A DNA stretch of 33,281 nt from Pseudonocardia sp. TRM90224 (GCF_021245725.1 NZ_JAJGSX010000066.1:1-33281), one strand, 5' to 3'; positions 14,394 to 22,615 are shown, numbered from the stretch's first letter. Numbers and translations: made by a program. Notes: generated from the letters alone by a model not told the origin.

Positions 14394-16349
14394 ATGTGGC
14401 GAAAGTTGCTCGACACGCTGCCCCGGGGATACACGCTCGACGAACCCGACTGGCAGCGCCGGCACCGACTGATGCTGTGGCTGCTGGCGATCCACCTGCC
14501 GGCGCTCGCAGTGTTCGCCGCAGCGCTCGGACACTCCCCGCTGACGATCGTATCCGCGCTGGTCATACCAGGCGCCTGCGTTCGATTGGGCTGGCAGCTG
14601 CGCTGGCATCGGCGGACCGCCTCGGTGACCGTCACCTGCGGTCTCGTCTACTGCTCGACGGCGCTGGTCGTGTTCAGCAAGGGCGTCATCGAGGCCCATT
14701 TCCACTTCTTCATCATCATCGGCTTCATCGCGCTCTACCAGGACTGGGCGCCGTTCCTGTTCAACATCCTCTTCACCGTGATCAGCCATGGATTTGGTTC
14801 GGTCTGGGGTGACGACCTGATCTTCGGAACGTCTCCCGGCCAGGCAGATCCGTGGTTGTGGTCGTTGATCCACGGAATTGCGGTGCTCTTCGCCTGCGTC
14901 GGGATGATGTTGTTCTGGCGGGTCACCGAAGATTCACAGCACGAAAAGGACGTGCTCTCCGGCCGGCTCGCCGACGCCCAGCTGTCGCAGCGGCTCGCGG
15001 AGGCCGAGACCGACCGCCAGCGGTTCACGTCCGAGCTGCTGACCAACCTGGCGCGCCGCAACCAGAGCCTGCTCTACCGCCAGCTGGACATCATCAACCA
15101 GCTCGAGAACTCCGAGCAGGACCCGGACGCGCTCGCCGAGCTGTTCGCCATCGACCACCTCGCGACGAGGGTGCGGCGCAACGCCGAGAACCTGCTGGTG
15201 CTCTCCGGCGAACAGCCGCCGCGGACGTGGAGCGAGCCGGTGCCGCTGCGGGACGTGCTTCGCGCGGCCATCGCCGAGACCGAGTACCTGCGCCGGGTCG
15301 TCTTCACCGTCGACGAGCGGCCGGCCGTGCTCGGGCACAGCGTCACCGACCTGACCCACCTGATCGCCGAGCTGACCGAGAACGCCGTCCGCTTCTCCGC
15401 ACCCGACACCGCCGTCACGATCCGCGCCCGGCCGGCCGCGCCCTCGATCGGCGGTTACGTCCTGTCGATCGAGGACTGGGGCGTCGGGATGAAGCCGGAC
15501 GAGCTGGCGGCGGCGAACGCCCTGCTGGCCGACCCGCCCGAGGTGGATCTCTCGGTCTCGCAGCGGCTCGGGTTCCACGTCGTGGCCCGCTTGGCGGCCC
15601 GGCACCGGGTCCGGGTCTCGCTCGGGCCCACCCCCGGTTCCGGGGTCACCGCGGTGATCATCTTGCCCGGCACGCTGTTCGTCGACGCCGGCGCGATCGG
15701 CGCGATCTCCGTGGCCTCGGGCCGCGGCCTGACCGGCGACGACACCGCGCCCGCGCGGGTCGTCGACAGCGAGCTGGTGCGGGCCGCCCTGTCGCAATCG
15801 GCCCTCTCGCAATCGGCCCTCTCGCAATCGGCCCTCTCGCAATCGGCCCTCTCGCAATCGGCACTGTCGCAATCGGCACTGTCGCAACCGGCGCGGGTCG
15901 AGCCGGTGGATAGGCGGCAGGCACACGAGGAGCAGTGGCCCGGCTGGTGGGAGCCGCAGCGCGAAGCGGCCGGTGCGGCGGCGGAAGGCTTCGGTCCGAT
16001 CCCGCAGCAGCGGTCGGCGGAACCCGCCGCACCCACCGCTCCCCCGCGGCCCGCGCCGAGCAGCCCGAACGGCGGACCCGGCGGCCTGAGCCGGCGGGTC
16101 CCGCAGAGCCACCTGAAGCCCGAGCTGCGCCGGCCGGTCCGTCTCGACGACGTCGCTCCTCCGTCCGCCCCGCCGTCGGCCCTGCCATCAGCACTGCCTT
16201 CAGCACTGCCTTCAGCACTGCCGGCCGATGTCGTGCCGGACGCGGTCAGCGCGCTCTCGCGGTACCAGGCGAGCCGGGCGGCCGCCCAGGCCGACGTCGC
16301 CCAGGCCGAAATCGCCCAGGCCGAGGTGGACAGCGGAGGTCATCGATGA
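14394..16349 (+). CDS. cvnA: Conservon sensor kinase-like membrane protein (CvnA type)
   Basis: The product has 651 residues from the ATG at 14394; the frame allows starts back to 14316. The N-terminal third carries about six membrane segments, including AHFHFFIIIGFIALYQDW. Next comes a kinase-like helical linker (LLTNLARRNQSLLYRQLDIINQLE) and a HATPase_c fold with N-box ELTENAVRFSAP, G1 EDWGVGM and G2-like LGFHVVARLA. The phospho-acceptor histidine is replaced by an RNQSL-type motif, as in other conservon proteins, so it probably binds ATP but signals to the downstream roadblock/GTPase partners. The last 170 residues are disordered and contain three in-frame tandem repeats. The ATGA overlap with cvnB shows coupling. 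Confidence 0.88.
   Translation: MWRKLLDTLPRGYTLDEPDWQRRHRLMLWLLAIHLPALAVFAAALGHSPLTIVSALVIPGACVRLGWQLRWHRRTASVTVTCGLVYCSTALVVFSKGVIEAHFHFFIIIGFIALYQDWAPFLFNILFTVISHGFGSVWGDDLIFGTSPGQADPWLWSLIHGIAVLFACVGMMLFWRVTEDSQHEKDVLSGRLADAQLSQRLAEAETDRQRFTSELLTNLARRNQSLLYRQLDIINQLENSEQDPDALAELFAIDHLATRVRRNAENLLVLSGEQPPRTWSEPVPLRDVLRAAIAETEYLRRVVFTVDERPAVLGHSVTDLTHLIAELTENAVRFSAPDTAVTIRARPAAPSIGGYVLSIEDWGVGMKPDELAAANALLADPPEVDLSVSQRLGFHVVARLAARHRVRVSLGPTPGSGVTAVIILPGTLFVDAGAIGAISVASGRGLTGDDTAPARVVDSELVRAALSQSALSQSALSQSALSQSALSQSALSQSALSQPARVEPVDRRQAHEEQWPGWWEPQREAAGAAAEGFGPIPQQRSAEPAAPTAPPRPAPSSPNGGPGGLSRRVPQSHLKPELRRPVRLDDVAPPSAPPSALPSALPSALPSALPADVVPDAVSALSRYQASRAAAQADVAQAEIAQAEVDSGGHR
15786..15890 (+). 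repeat. In-frame 15-bp tandem repeat (ALSQS)x7 in the kinase-like gene
   Basis: Seven consecutive 15-base units of the type GCCCTCTCGCAATCG encode ALSQS six times and then ALSQP. The four central units are identical and the outer ones differ by one to three bases. The unit is a multiple of three, so slippage would change only the length of the disordered tail. Confidence 0.95.
16179..16226 (+). repeat. In-frame 12-bp repeat encoding (ALPS)n
   Basis: Four near-identical 12-base units (GCACTGCCTTCA type) encode ALPS-ALPS-ALPS-ALPA in the disordered tail of the kinase-like protein. It is a second, independent short tandem repeat in the same gene. Confidence 0.85.
16284..16328 (+). repeat. In-frame 15-bp repeat encoding AQA(D/E)(V/I)
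   Basis: Three 15-base units beginning GCCCAGGCCGA encode AQADV-AQAEI-AQAEV immediately before the end of the kinase-like gene. This Ala/Gln/acidic stretch should form a short helix. Confidence 0.85.
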
Positions 16350-16744
16350 CGGAACGCTCGCTCGACTGGCTGTTGGTGGAGTTCGTGCGGGACACCCCCG
16401 GGGTGGTGAACGCCGTGGTGGTCTCGGCCGACGGGCTGCGGCTGGCCGCGTCGCCCGGCATGACCGACGCGCTGGCGGACCCGCTGGCCGCCGCCGCGTC
16501 CGGGCTGGTCAGCCTCGGTCGGGGCACCGCGTACCTGCTGGGGGCCGGGCCCGTCACCCAGACCATTCTCGAGATGGCCGAGGGCTACCTGTTCGTCTCG
16601 GCCATGGAGCAGGGCGCGATCCTCGCGGTGCACGCCGGGCGGCGTTGCGACATCGGCATGGTCGGCTACGAGATGACGATGCTCGCCGCCCGGGTCGGCC
16701 ACGCACTCGCGCCGGCGGCCCGCATCGGGACGGCCGCCACGTGA
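16346..16744 (+). CDS. cvnB: Roadblock/LC7-domain protein (CvnB type)
   Basis: This 132-residue single-domain roadblock/LC7 protein has the pattern LDWLLVEFVRDTPGVVNAVVVSADGLRLAAS, then LGRGTAYLLGAG, then EMAEGYLFVSAMEQGAILAVHA. Roadblock proteins act as dimeric regulators of small GTPases; in conservons they join the kinase-like protein and the GTPase in a membrane complex. The ATG at 16346 overlaps the cvnA stop (ATGA) and has GGAGGT about 5 bases upstream. Its own stop overlaps the GTG of the next gene. The invariant gene order of the four proteins makes the assignment secure. Confidence 0.93.
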   Translation: MTERSLDWLLVEFVRDTPGVVNAVVVSADGLRLAASPGMTDALADPLAAAASGLVSLGRGTAYLLGAGPVTQTILEMAEGYLFVSAMEQGAILAVHAGRRCDIGMVGYEMTMLAARVGHALAPAARIGTAAT

Positions 16745-17148
16745 GTCAGGAGTGGGCGGGCTGGGACGGGGTTCCGGCCCGCCATCGCGCGTCGGACGCG
16801 ACCGACGAGCGCGGCGGCCGGGTCGTCCCGGTCTACGCGGTGACCGGCGGGCGGACCCGCTCGGTCGGGCGGGACCTGCCCGTCGAGACGCTCGTGACGG
16901 CCACCGACCGCCGCACCGACGAGCTGGAGCGCGAGTACCGCGTGATCGTCGATCTGGCGGTGCGCCCGGTGTCGCTGGTCGAGATCGGGGCCGACCTGGC
17001 CATACCCGTCGGGGTCGTGAGGGTGCTGGTGGGCGATCTCGCCGACTCCGGCTACCTCGTGGTGCACGCCCCGCCGCCCACCACCGCGGGCGGCGGTCCA
17101 CCGGTCGAGCTCCTGACCAGGTTGTTGGAGGGCCTCCGTGCGCGCTGA
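16741..17148 (+). CDS. cvnC: DUF742 protein (CvnC type)
   Basis: This 135-residue DUF742 protein has the family's VVPVYAVTGGRTRS segment (about residues 34-47) and a winged-helix-like C-terminal half ending in the VGVVRVLVGDLADSGYLVVHAPPP signature. The function of DUF742 is unknown; it is always the third conservon component and is thought to join the same complex. The GTG at 16741 overlaps the cvnB stop (GTGA). The frame continues further upstream, but that part is out of register with cvnB and is not coding. The stop lies 10 bases inside the GTPase gene. Confidence 0.92.
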   Translation: MSQEWAGWDGVPARHRASDATDERGGRVVPVYAVTGGRTRSVGRDLPVETLVTATDRRTDELEREYRVIVDLAVRPVSLVEIGADLAIPVGVVRVLVGDLADSGYLVVHAPPPTTAGGGPPVELLTRLLEGLRAR

Positions 17149-17710
17149 GCAGCGTCCGATCCCACTCAAGATCGTCGTGGCAGGAGGGTTCGGGGTCGGC
17201 AAGACGACGCTGGTCAGCGCGCTGTCGGAGATCCCGCCGCTGCTGACGGAGGAGACCATGACAACGGCGTCGATCGGCGTCGACGACATCTCGACGGTCC
17301 CCGACAAGACGACAACGACCGTCGCGATGGACTTCGGTCGCATCACGGTCGACGACACGCTGATCCTCTACCTGTTCGGGACGCCGGGGCAGGACCGGTT
17401 CTGGTTCATGTGGGACGAGCTGTCGCGCGGGTCCGTGGGCGCGGTCGTGCTGGTCGACCTGCGCCGGATCGACGACTGCTTCCCCGCGGTCGACTACTTC
17501 GAGAACCGCGGGCTGCCGTTCGTCGTCGCGGTGAACGGGTTCCCCGGCTCCGATGCGTTCGGCACCGACGCCGTGCGCGACGCGCTGGCGCTGCCCGCCG
17601 AGACCCCGATCGTGCGGATGGACGCGCGATCGGCGGACTCGTGCCTGGCGACGCTGGTGGAGCTGGTCGAGCACACCGTGCAGCGGGCGACCGCATCAGC
17701 TGCACGCTGA
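17138..17710 (+). CDS. cvnD: Conservon small GTPase (CvnD type)
   Basis: This 190-residue GTP-binding protein has a P-loop GGFGVGKTT (residues 16-24) and a switch II GTPGQDRFWFMWDEL in which the usual Asp of DxxG is Thr, as in other CvnD proteins. A degenerate G4, VAVNGF, replaces NKxD. It is expected to cycle between GTP and GDP under control of the roadblock partner. The GTG start at 17138 overlaps the DUF742 gene by 11 bases and is preceded by an AGGG stretch. Its TGA is only 2 bases from the ATG of the copper ATPase, suggesting one transcript. Confidence 0.92.
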   Translation: MRAEQRPIPLKIVVAGGFGVGKTTLVSALSEIPPLLTEETMTTASIGVDDISTVPDKTTTTVAMDFGRITVDDTLILYLFGTPGQDRFWFMWDELSRGSVGAVVLVDLRRIDDCFPAVDYFENRGLPFVVAVNGFPGSDAFGTDAVRDALALPAETPIVRMDARSADSCLATLVELVEHTVQRATASAAR

Positions 17711-17712
17711 CC

Positions 17713-19869
17713 ATGGCCGCACCGGAGCTGGAGCTGGTGATCGGCGGGATGACGTGCGCCTCGTGCGCGAGCCGTGTACAGCGCACGCTCGACCGCCTCG
17801 ACGGCGTGCACGCGACCGTCAGCTACGCGACCGGCGTGGCGACCGTGCACACGTCGGGTGCGCTTGCGCCGACGGCGCTCGTCGCGGCTGTCGAGGGCGC
17901 CGGCTTCGACGCCGCGGTCATTGAGCACGGCATGGCGCACGGCGTGGTTCGTGGCTCGGATGACGACACCGTCCGGCTGCTGTACCGGCGGCTGGTGGTG
18001 GCGGTCGTCGTGGGGATACCGGTCGCGGAGCTGTCGATGACCCCAGCGGCCGGCCCGCCCGGTTGGCGCTGGGTGTTGCTGGCGCTGGTGCTCCCGGTGG
18101 CCCTCTGGTGCGCGGCGCCGTTCCACCGGGCCGCGCTCCGCAACGCCCGCCACGGCGCGACGTCGATGGACACCTTGATCTCCCTCGGCGTGCTGACGTC
18201 CACCGGGTGGTCGGCGTACGCGATGCTCACGTCGGCCGGGGCGCTGTACCTGGACGTGCCGGTGTTCGTGACGGTGTTCCTGCTCGGCGGCCGGCTGCTG
18301 GAGGCGCTGGCGAGACGCCGGACGGGCGCGGTGCTGCGCGCGCTGGAGGCGCTGCGCGCGCAGGACGTCACGGTGCTGCGCGACGGCCACGAGCGGCGGA
18401 TCCCCGCGGGTGAGCTGCTGATCGGCGAGACCGTCGTGGTGCGCGCGGGCGATCTCGTGGCCTGTGACGGCGTGGTGGTCGCCGGGAACGGGGTCGTGGA
18501 CACGAGCACGATGACGGGCGAGTCCACGCCCGTCGAGGTGCGCGCCGGCGAGCAAGTGTTCAGCGGGACGGTCGCGGTGAGCGGCCCGTTGGACGTCCGG
18601 GCCGACGGGGTCGGCGCCGGGACGCGGCTGGCGCAGCTGATCCGCCTCGTCGAGCGCGCGTCGAACGAGAAGGCCGGCATCCAGCGGTTCGCCGACCGGG
18701 TCTGCGCGGTGTTCGTGCCGGTGGTGATCGCGGGTTCGGCGCTGACGTTCCTGTCTTGGATCGCGGTGAGCGGGATCGAACCGGCCGTCACCGCCGCGCT
18801 CGCCGTCCTGATCATCGCGTGCCCGTGCGCGCTGGGGCTGGCGACACCGACGGCGCTGCTCGTCGCGGCCGGGCGCGGGGCCCAGCTGGGCGTCTTCCTG
18901 AAGGGGTCGGCGGCGCTGGAGTCGGCGCACGCCGTCGACACCGTGGTGCTCGACAAGACCGGGACGCTCACGACCGGCCGGATGACCGTCCGCGACCTCG
19001 TGACCGCCGGGACGCAGCCCGCGGTGCTCGTCGGGCGCGCGGCGGCGGTGCTGGCCGGGTCGAGGCACCCGCTGGCGGCGCCCGTCGTCGCGCTGGGCGT
19101 CAGCTCGTGGGGTGCGCTCGCCGAGGCCGAGGAGCCCTGCGGGATGCCCGGCCTCGGCGCGGCGGGCACGGTCGACGGGCATCTGGTGCTGGTCGGGTCG
19201 CCGCTGCTGATGGCCACGCACGGGGTGGCGACGAGCGAGGCCGTCGACGCTCGGGTCGGCCGGTGGGAGGCCGCGGGGCACAGCACCGTCGTCGTGGCCT
19301 GGGACGGGGCGGTGACCGGCGCGTTCGCGCTCGGCGACGCGGTCAAGCCCGGTGCCGCCGCCGCGGTCGACCATCTGCGGCGGATGGGGTTGCGGACGAT
19401 CCTGCTCACGGGCGACAACGAGGGCGCCGCACGAGCGGTGGCCGCCGCCGTCGGCGTCACCGAGGTCGCCGCGCGGGTGCTGCCCGCCGGGAAGATCGAG
19501 CTGGTCGAGCGGCTGCAGGCCGAGGGTCGAACGGTGGCGGTGGTGGGCGACGGCGTGAACGACGCCCCAGCGCTCGCCGGCGCCGACCTCGGCGTCGCGA
19601 TGGGCTCGGGCACCGACGTCGCGCTGGCCGCCGCCGACATCATCGTCGTCCGCGACGACCTGGCGGCCGTCCCGCTCGCGATCGGGCTGGCCCGCCGCAC
19701 CCGCACGACCACCCGCGTGAACCTGGCCTGGGCGTTCGCCTACAACGTCGCGGCGCTGCCGGTCGCCGCGCTCGGGTACCTCAGCCCCGTCGTCGCCGGG
19801 GCGGCCATGGTGCTCTCGTCGCTGTTCGTCGTGACCAACAGCCTGCGGTTGCGCAGCTACGGGCGATGA
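17713..19869 (+). CDS. copA: Cu(I)-type heavy-metal P1B ATPase
   Basis: This 718-residue P1B-type ATPase has one N-terminal metal-binding domain (GMTCASCA, Cys15 and Cys18), the membrane CPC motif (C370-P-C372 in IIACPCALGLATPT), the phosphorylated Asp414 in DKTGTLT, the SRHPLA motif, TGDN and GDGVNDAPAL near residues 612-620. The last helices carry YN (AFAYNVAALP) and MVLSS followed by NSLRLR, the Cu(I)-exporting P1B-1 pattern. It should export copper from the cytoplasm. The ATG at 17713 follows the conservon GTPase stop by 2 bases and has no strong ribosome site, which suggests coupling. A hairpin follows the gene. No CsoR or copper chaperone gene is present in the window. Confidence 0.93.
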   Translation: MAAPELELVIGGMTCASCASRVQRTLDRLDGVHATVSYATGVATVHTSGALAPTALVAAVEGAGFDAAVIEHGMAHGVVRGSDDDTVRLLYRRLVVAVVVGIPVAELSMTPAAGPPGWRWVLLALVLPVALWCAAPFHRAALRNARHGATSMDTLISLGVLTSTGWSAYAMLTSAGALYLDVPVFVTVFLLGGRLLEALARRRTGAVLRALEALRAQDVTVLRDGHERRIPAGELLIGETVVVRAGDLVACDGVVVAGNGVVDTSTMTGESTPVEVRAGEQVFSGTVAVSGPLDVRADGVGAGTRLAQLIRLVERASNEKAGIQRFADRVCAVFVPVVIAGSALTFLSWIAVSGIEPAVTAALAVLIIACPCALGLATPTALLVAAGRGAQLGVFLKGSAALESAHAVDTVVLDKTGTLTTGRMTVRDLVTAGTQPAVLVGRAAAVLAGSRHPLAAPVVALGVSSWGALAEAEEPCGMPGLGAAGTVDGHLVLVGSPLLMATHGVATSEAVDARVGRWEAAGHSTVVVAWDGAVTGAFALGDAVKPGAAAAVDHLRRMGLRTILLTGDNEGAARAVAAAVGVTEVAARVLPAGKIELVERLQAEGRTVAVVGDGVNDAPALAGADLGVAMGSGTDVALAAADIIVVRDDLAAVPLAIGLARRTRTTTRVNLAWAFAYNVAALPVAALGYLSPVVAGAAMVLSSLFVVTNSLRLRSYGR

Positions 19870-19890
19870 GGCGGGCAGAACCGCGCTCGG

Positions 19891-19910
19891 CCACACCCGA
19901 ACGGGTGTGG
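19891..19910 (+). terminator. Hairpin after the copper ATPase gene
   Basis: A perfect 8-bp stem with a GAAC loop (CCACACCC-GAAC-GGGTGTGG) starts 21 bases after the ATPase stop, flanked by an outer GGGCAG/CTGCCC pair (19873-19878, 19918-19923). It should end or weaken the conservon-ATPase transcript. A TACGGT (-10-like, 19930-19935) follows just before the next gene. Confidence 0.6.
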
Positions 19911-19943
19911 TGAAGCCCTGCCCACGGCGTACGGTCCCCCTCC

Positions 19944-21419
19944 ATGGCGACGACGTCCGTGCTCGACGCGGAGCAGCTGGGCCACCTGCGGCACTGGGAC
20001 AACCTGTCCCGGCAGCTGCCCAACGACTGGTCATCGATGCAGGGCAAAGGGCTCGGCGAGGACGATTTCGGCAGCTACCGGTTCCAGCTCGCCTACATGG
20101 TCTACGGGCTCGCGCTGGCCCACCGCCACCGGCTGCCCGCCGCGCCGGGGGTGTTCCGGCCGACGATGCAGCGGTTGATCGGGAAGCTGTTGCGGCCCGA
20201 CGTCTGGATGTACTGGCGTGACGTCTCGCGCGGTGGCGCCGTCTTCAACGCCCACCTCAGCGACCGGCTCACCGAGGAGTGGGACCCGGTTGTCCGCGAC
20301 AACATCATGTACTCGGCGTACGTGCAGTCCTGCGCGCTGCTGCACGACCACCTCTTCGCCGCGGACACCTACGCCGAACCCGGATCGCTGACGTTCAAGC
20401 ACTGGTCGTTCTTCTGGGGCGGCGGCGAGAAGCGGTTCGAGTACGACCGCAACTCGTTGAGCGAGCACCTCTACTGGCAGATGGTCGAGAACGGCTACCT
20501 CGGCGTCGCCTGCGAGCCCAACTGCGTGTTCCAGATCTGCAACCAGCCGGCCATCTTCGGCTTCCGCATGCACGACCTGCTCACCGGCGGCAACCGGGCC
20601 GAGGACGTCGTCGCCGGCTACGAGAAGGCCTGGTCCGACTTCGGCCGCCTCGACGCCACCGGCCACTACAACATGATGATCATGGAGGACAGCCGGGCCG
20701 TCCGGCCGAACGAGGCACCCTCACCCTGGGTCGACGCCTGGTGCGGCGCGCTGATGAACACGTGGAACCGCGACTTCGTCCACACGAACTACCCCAGCCA
20801 GGTCGCCGCGTTCCTCGTCCCCGGACCGGACGGCACCCTCTCGGTCCGATCCGCGCCCGCGGCCAACGTCATGGGGCAGACCGTCGTCTCCGACACCTGC
20901 GACACGGGCTGGGTGGCCGCGTGGGCGTCCGAGATGGGTGATCGGGACACCCTCGCCGGGCTGCTCGCCCACGCCGACCGCTTCATGAACCCCACCTGGC
21001 GCGACGGCGGGCTCTACTACCCCCGCAACGACACCCCGACCGACGACGCCGGCCACCGCACCGACATCGAACCCATGTCGGGCAACGTGCTGCTCGGGTA
21101 CGCGCGCCTCAACGTCGCCGACGGCCTATGGGGCCTCTACAACCAGCCCTGGGGCCCCGACCACCACGCCGAGCCGGCGCTGGTGGAGGTCGACCGCGAT
21201 GTCGAGGTCAGCCGGGCCGAGGTGGTCGACGGCGTGCTGCACGCCCGCCTCCGCCGCGACCGCACCCTGCCCGGCGCGGGCACCGTCACCATCGCCCGGC
21301 TGCCCGGGGATGCCGAGCTGCGACTGGACGGAACCGTGATCACCGGCCGTGCCGACGGGGACCGGACCGTGCTCGACGTGCCCGACGGAGCCGCCGTCGA
21401 CCTGGTGGCCGGTCGGTGA
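19944..21419 (+). CDS. Linalool dehydratase/isomerase-family protein
   Basis: This 491-residue protein has the (alpha/alpha)6-barrel signatures I associate with linalool dehydratase/isomerase (LinD) of Castellaniella. QLAYMVYGLALAH (48-60) resembles its helix-1 segment, WDPVVRDNIMY (113-123) its DPI..ENIMY, and GVACEPNCVFQICN (187-200) its GIVCEPDNYFVQCN, keeping both active-site cysteines nine residues apart (C190, C199). The Met of NIMY is kept, but the catalytic-pocket His four residues on is Tyr126 here. There is no signal peptide, unlike LinD. It probably acts on an alcohol or terpenoid, but the substrate may differ. The start ATG follows a hairpin; the end overlaps the Sco-like gene (GTGA). 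The family match is from memory of motifs. Confidence 0.72.
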   Translation: MATTSVLDAEQLGHLRHWDNLSRQLPNDWSSMQGKGLGEDDFGSYRFQLAYMVYGLALAHRHRLPAAPGVFRPTMQRLIGKLLRPDVWMYWRDVSRGGAVFNAHLSDRLTEEWDPVVRDNIMYSAYVQSCALLHDHLFAADTYAEPGSLTFKHWSFFWGGGEKRFEYDRNSLSEHLYWQMVENGYLGVACEPNCVFQICNQPAIFGFRMHDLLTGGNRAEDVVAGYEKAWSDFGRLDATGHYNMMIMEDSRAVRPNEAPSPWVDAWCGALMNTWNRDFVHTNYPSQVAAFLVPGPDGTLSVRSAPAANVMGQTVVSDTCDTGWVAAWASEMGDRDTLAGLLAHADRFMNPTWRDGGLYYPRNDTPTDDAGHRTDIEPMSGNVLLGYARLNVADGLWGLYNQPWGPDHHAEPALVEVDRDVEVSRAEVVDGVLHARLRRDRTLPGAGTVTIARLPGDAELRLDGTVITGRADGDRTVLDVPDGAAVDLVAGR

Positions 21420-21898
21420 CCGCGCCACCGATCCGCGCGACGTACACCCTGCTCGACCACCACGGCACGCCCGTCACCGAACGCACCTACCGCGGCCGGT
21501 GGCAGCTCGTGCAGTTCGGGTTCACATCGTGCAAGGTCGTCTGCCCGCGCGCGCTGGGCAAGCTGAGCAAGGCGCTCGACGCCGTCGAGCCCGCGCTGCT
21601 GGTGCCGCTCTACATCTCGGTCGACCCGGAACGCGACACCCCCGCCGTCATGAAGGCGTTCCTCGAAGCGACCTACCCCTGGTTCACCGGTCTGACCGGC
21701 ACCCCGGAGCAGATCGACGACGCGAAGCGCGCGTTCAAGATCTTCACCCGGCACCGGGACACCCCCGACGGCTACGACGTGCAGCACACCGCGCTCACCT
21801 ACCTGCTCGACCCGGACGGGCGCCCCGCCCACCACTGGCCCGACCACCACCCGGCCGAAACGATCACGCGGGACCTCCACCGACTGCTCACCACCTGA
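21416..21898 (+). CDS. Sco1/SenC-family thioredoxin-fold protein without membrane anchor
   Basis: This is a 160-residue SCO1/SenC protein. The CxxxC copper/redox motif is FTSCKVVCPRA (C39, C43), the conserved distal His is H124 (DVQHTALTYLLDPDG), and YISVDPERDTP is the family's central strand. Normal Sco proteins insert copper into cytochrome oxidase from the outer membrane face and begin with a signal or anchor. Here the GTG start (21416), which overlaps the stop of the linalool-dehydratase-like gene, leads straight into the fold, so the protein is predicted to be cytosolic. A redox or copper partner role for that neighbour is an inference. A strong terminator follows. Confidence 0.82.
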   Translation: MTAPPIRATYTLLDHHGTPVTERTYRGRWQLVQFGFTSCKVVCPRALGKLSKALDAVEPALLVPLYISVDPERDTPAVMKAFLEATYPWFTGLTGTPEQIDDAKRAFKIFTRHRDTPDGYDVQHTALTYLLDPDGRPAHHWPDHHPAETITRDLHRLLTT

Positions 21899-21909
21899 CC
21901 CCCCAACTT

Positions 21910-21969
21910 CCCCACCGTTTTGCCAACCTGCACACCCTGGAGGGTGCGCAAATGAGCAAAACGGTGGGG
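21910..21969. terminator. Bidirectional terminator with 14-bp perfect inverted repeat
   Basis: CCCCACCGTTTTGC (21910-21923) and its exact reverse complement (21956-21969) bracket a 32-base loop that holds a smaller hairpin. It lies between two convergent genes. The TTTT/AAAA runs inside the arms resemble T-tracts in both directions. Confidence 0.8.
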
Positions 21970-21979
21970 ACGTTCGGGG

Positions 21980-22615
21980 TCAGCGGAAGGGTGCGGCGGT
22001 GTGGGTGCGGATCCACGCGAGGTCGTGGTCGTCGGCGATGTCGACCAGCTCCAGCCCGCCGGGGGTGACGGCGAACGTCGCCGCCTCGGTGACGACGAGG
22101 TCGACGGGGCGCTGCGCCGTCAGCGGGAACGTCGCGTCGGCGACGATCTTCGGTGTGCCGTCCTTGGCGGTGTGCGTCGTGGCGACGATGACGGTCCGGG
22201 CCCCGACCAGCAGGTCCATCGCTCCGCCGACACCCAGCACCGGCTTGCCCGGCAGCGCCCAGTTCGCGATCCGGCCCCGCGCGTCGATCTGCAGCGCCCC
22301 GAGCACGGCGACCTCGACGTGCCCGCCGCGGATCATCCCGAACGACGCGGAGCTCGCGAAGTACGAGGCGCCCGGTCGCGCGGTGACCGGCAGCTTGCCG
22401 GCGTGCACGAGGTCCGGGTCGATCTCCCCCGGTCCGGGCGTCGGGCCGACGCCGAGCAGGCCGTTCTCGGTCTGCAGGTGCGCGGTGCCGGCCGGCAGGT
22501 GGTCGGCGACCAGTGTCGGGATGCCGATGCCGAGGTTGACCACGGCGCCGCGCGGGATGTGCGGGGCGACGCGGGCGGCGATGCGCTGCTGCACGGTCAT
22601 CTGCTGCACGGTCAT
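21980..22615 (-). CDS. scoB: 3-oxoacid CoA-transferase subunit B
   Basis: This 211-residue class I CoA-transferase beta subunit carries the catalytic glutamate in QTENGLLG, the NLGIGIPTLVADHLP start and the GMIRGGHVEVAVLGALQID segment. With subunit A it moves CoA from succinyl-CoA to a 3-oxoacid such as acetoacetate or 3-oxoadipate. The start at 22615 overlaps the subunit A stop (ATGA). The first five codons (MTVQQ) are exactly duplicated, so a second ATG at 22600 is equally plausible. The divergent LysR regulator suggests regulation by an aromatic or fatty-acid intermediate. Which 3-oxoacid is used cannot be decided. Confidence 0.9.
   Translation of the reverse strand: MTVQQMTVQQRIAARVAPHIPRGAVVNLGIGIPTLVADHLPAGTAHLQTENGLLGVGPTPGPGEIDPDLVHAGKLPVTARPGASYFASSASFGMIRGGHVEVAVLGALQIDARGRIANWALPGKPVLGVGGAMDLLVGARTVIVATTHTAKDGTPKIVADATFPLTAQRPVDLVVTEAATFAVTPGGLELVDIADDHDLAWIRTHTAAPFR

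Noticed and set aside
17494..20034. 846-codon minus-strand open frame
   Set aside because: Antisense to the copper ATPase and without any domain; composition is typical of a shadow.
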